Source: Chroococcus sp. FPU101
GTDB lineage: Bacteria; Cyanobacteriota; Cyanobacteriia; Cyanobacteriales; Microcystaceae
Assembly (NCBI RefSeq): GCF_017312365.1
Contig: NZ_BLJI01000021.1
Location: 1-64,000 of the forward strand
Reading direction: 5' to 3'
Length of the DNA stretch: 64,000 bases
Under the pieces are notes generated by a model that saw only the letters and a program-made list of their open reading frames with translations, did not search any database and was not told the origin of the DNA. A program made the translations under genes and the position numbers. Positions 63,837 through 64,000 of this stretch are shown here, in pieces (positions within the stretch are counted from its first letter, which is position 1; each line of letters begins with the position of its first letter).

Positions 63837-63999
63837 TTATTTCAGTTTAGCGACATTTTTCAGTAAATTTAAAGGTCTAATTTCTTTTAACAGTTGCAAT
63901 TGTTCAGCATTACGAACTAATAAGGCACCCGCAAAACCGACGGAGTTCACACCAATTGATAAAAAACTATCTCTATTGCGTAGAATAATCATCATCCAA
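63837..63999 (-). CDS. C-terminal end of an ATP adenylyltransferase/Ap4A phosphorylase (partial)
   Basis: The frame enters from the right edge as WMMIILRNRDSFLSIGVNSV, then GFAGALLVRNAEQLQLLKEI and ends NVAKLK. The WM..PR-like start and SVN..GFAG motif match the end of cyanobacterial Ap4A phosphorylase proteins, which split diadenosine tetraphosphate. Only about 53 residues are visible; the catalytic HxHxQ part lies beyond the window. Confidence 0.75.
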   Translation of the reverse strand, partial: WMMIILRNRDSFLSIGVNSVGFAGALLVRNAEQLQLLKEIRPLNLLKNVAKLK

Positions 64000-64000
64000 T

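Noticed and set aside
1-63999. CRISPR array or prophage
   Set aside because: No regularly spaced short direct repeats and no phage structural or integrase genes were seen.

Overview
The window is ordinary-looking chromosomal DNA from a cyanobacterium. The evidence is direct: psbM, a psaJ-like gene, CP12, a CpcS-type phycobilin lyase, NtcA, an SLH/OprB 'iron uptake porin', DevBCA-type exporter genes, and frequent GCGATCGC (HIP1) octamers. Intergenic DNA is AT-rich and the codon style is uniform, which suggests a unicellular or pleurocapsalean/chroococcalean type; the species cannot be fixed from sequence reading alone. No ribosomal RNA, CRISPR array, prophage or intact insertion sequence was seen. 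One tRNA (Asn, GTT) is present.

Layout. 0-8.8 kb: a membrane protein cut short at the edge, decayed toxin-antitoxin DNA, lpxD, a methyltransferase, an rRNA-type pseudouridine synthase and a six-PAS GGDEF/EAL sensor. 8.9-21.1 kb: a galactose and sugar-nucleotide island. Two large fusion genes (GH1-like/RmlD and glycosyltransferase/UDP-galactopyranose mutase) are read leftward. Rightward is an operon of a GH2 glycosidase, galT, a DUF4142 protein, an M24-fold protein lacking metal ligands, galK, and then a zinc alcohol dehydrogenase. 21.1-25.1 kb: a lone psaJ-like gene, about 1.6 kb of AT-rich non-coding DNA with a MITE-like element, and a VWA/PKD-type surface protein. 25.2-30 kb: DUF2243, TetR, DevB, DUF2834, DevC, DevA, a probable regulated export operon. 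30-34 kb: toxin-antitoxin debris, a pentapeptide protein, cpcS, and a DUF2301 gene split by a frameshift. 34-41 kb: an M67 peptidase, a RuvC-like protein, DUF3084, ntcA, fabI, PAP2, MATE and a ferritin-like protein. 41-51 kb: a diheme cytochrome c, tRNA-Asn, porin, epoxide-hydrolase-like protein, a PhoX-type phosphatase behind a readable Pho box, and cysS. 51-64 kb: accB-efp, a cyclophilin, crtE, recA, CP12, a LON-domain protein, psbM with a ferredoxin, TolC, gamma-glutamyltransferase, a Uma2 pseudogene and the 3' end of an Ap4A phosphorylase gene.

How it fits together. The most system-like part is the galactose island. GalK and GalT give entry into the Leloir pathway. The mutase fusion would convert UDP-galactopyranose to the furanose form and may couple it to glycosyl transfer. 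The two glycosidases could trim or recycle a galactose-containing glycan. A perfect TGACCGT/ACGGTCA inverted repeat sits upstream of the operon. The catalytically degenerate M24 protein and the DUF4142 protein embedded in the operon are unexplained. A second coherent unit is the TetR-controlled DevBCA exporter with two small membrane partners. Much of the rest is cyanobacterial housekeeping. Small decayed accessory genes (UPF0175, VapC-like, Uma2) mark places where mobile or toxin-antitoxin genes have been lost.
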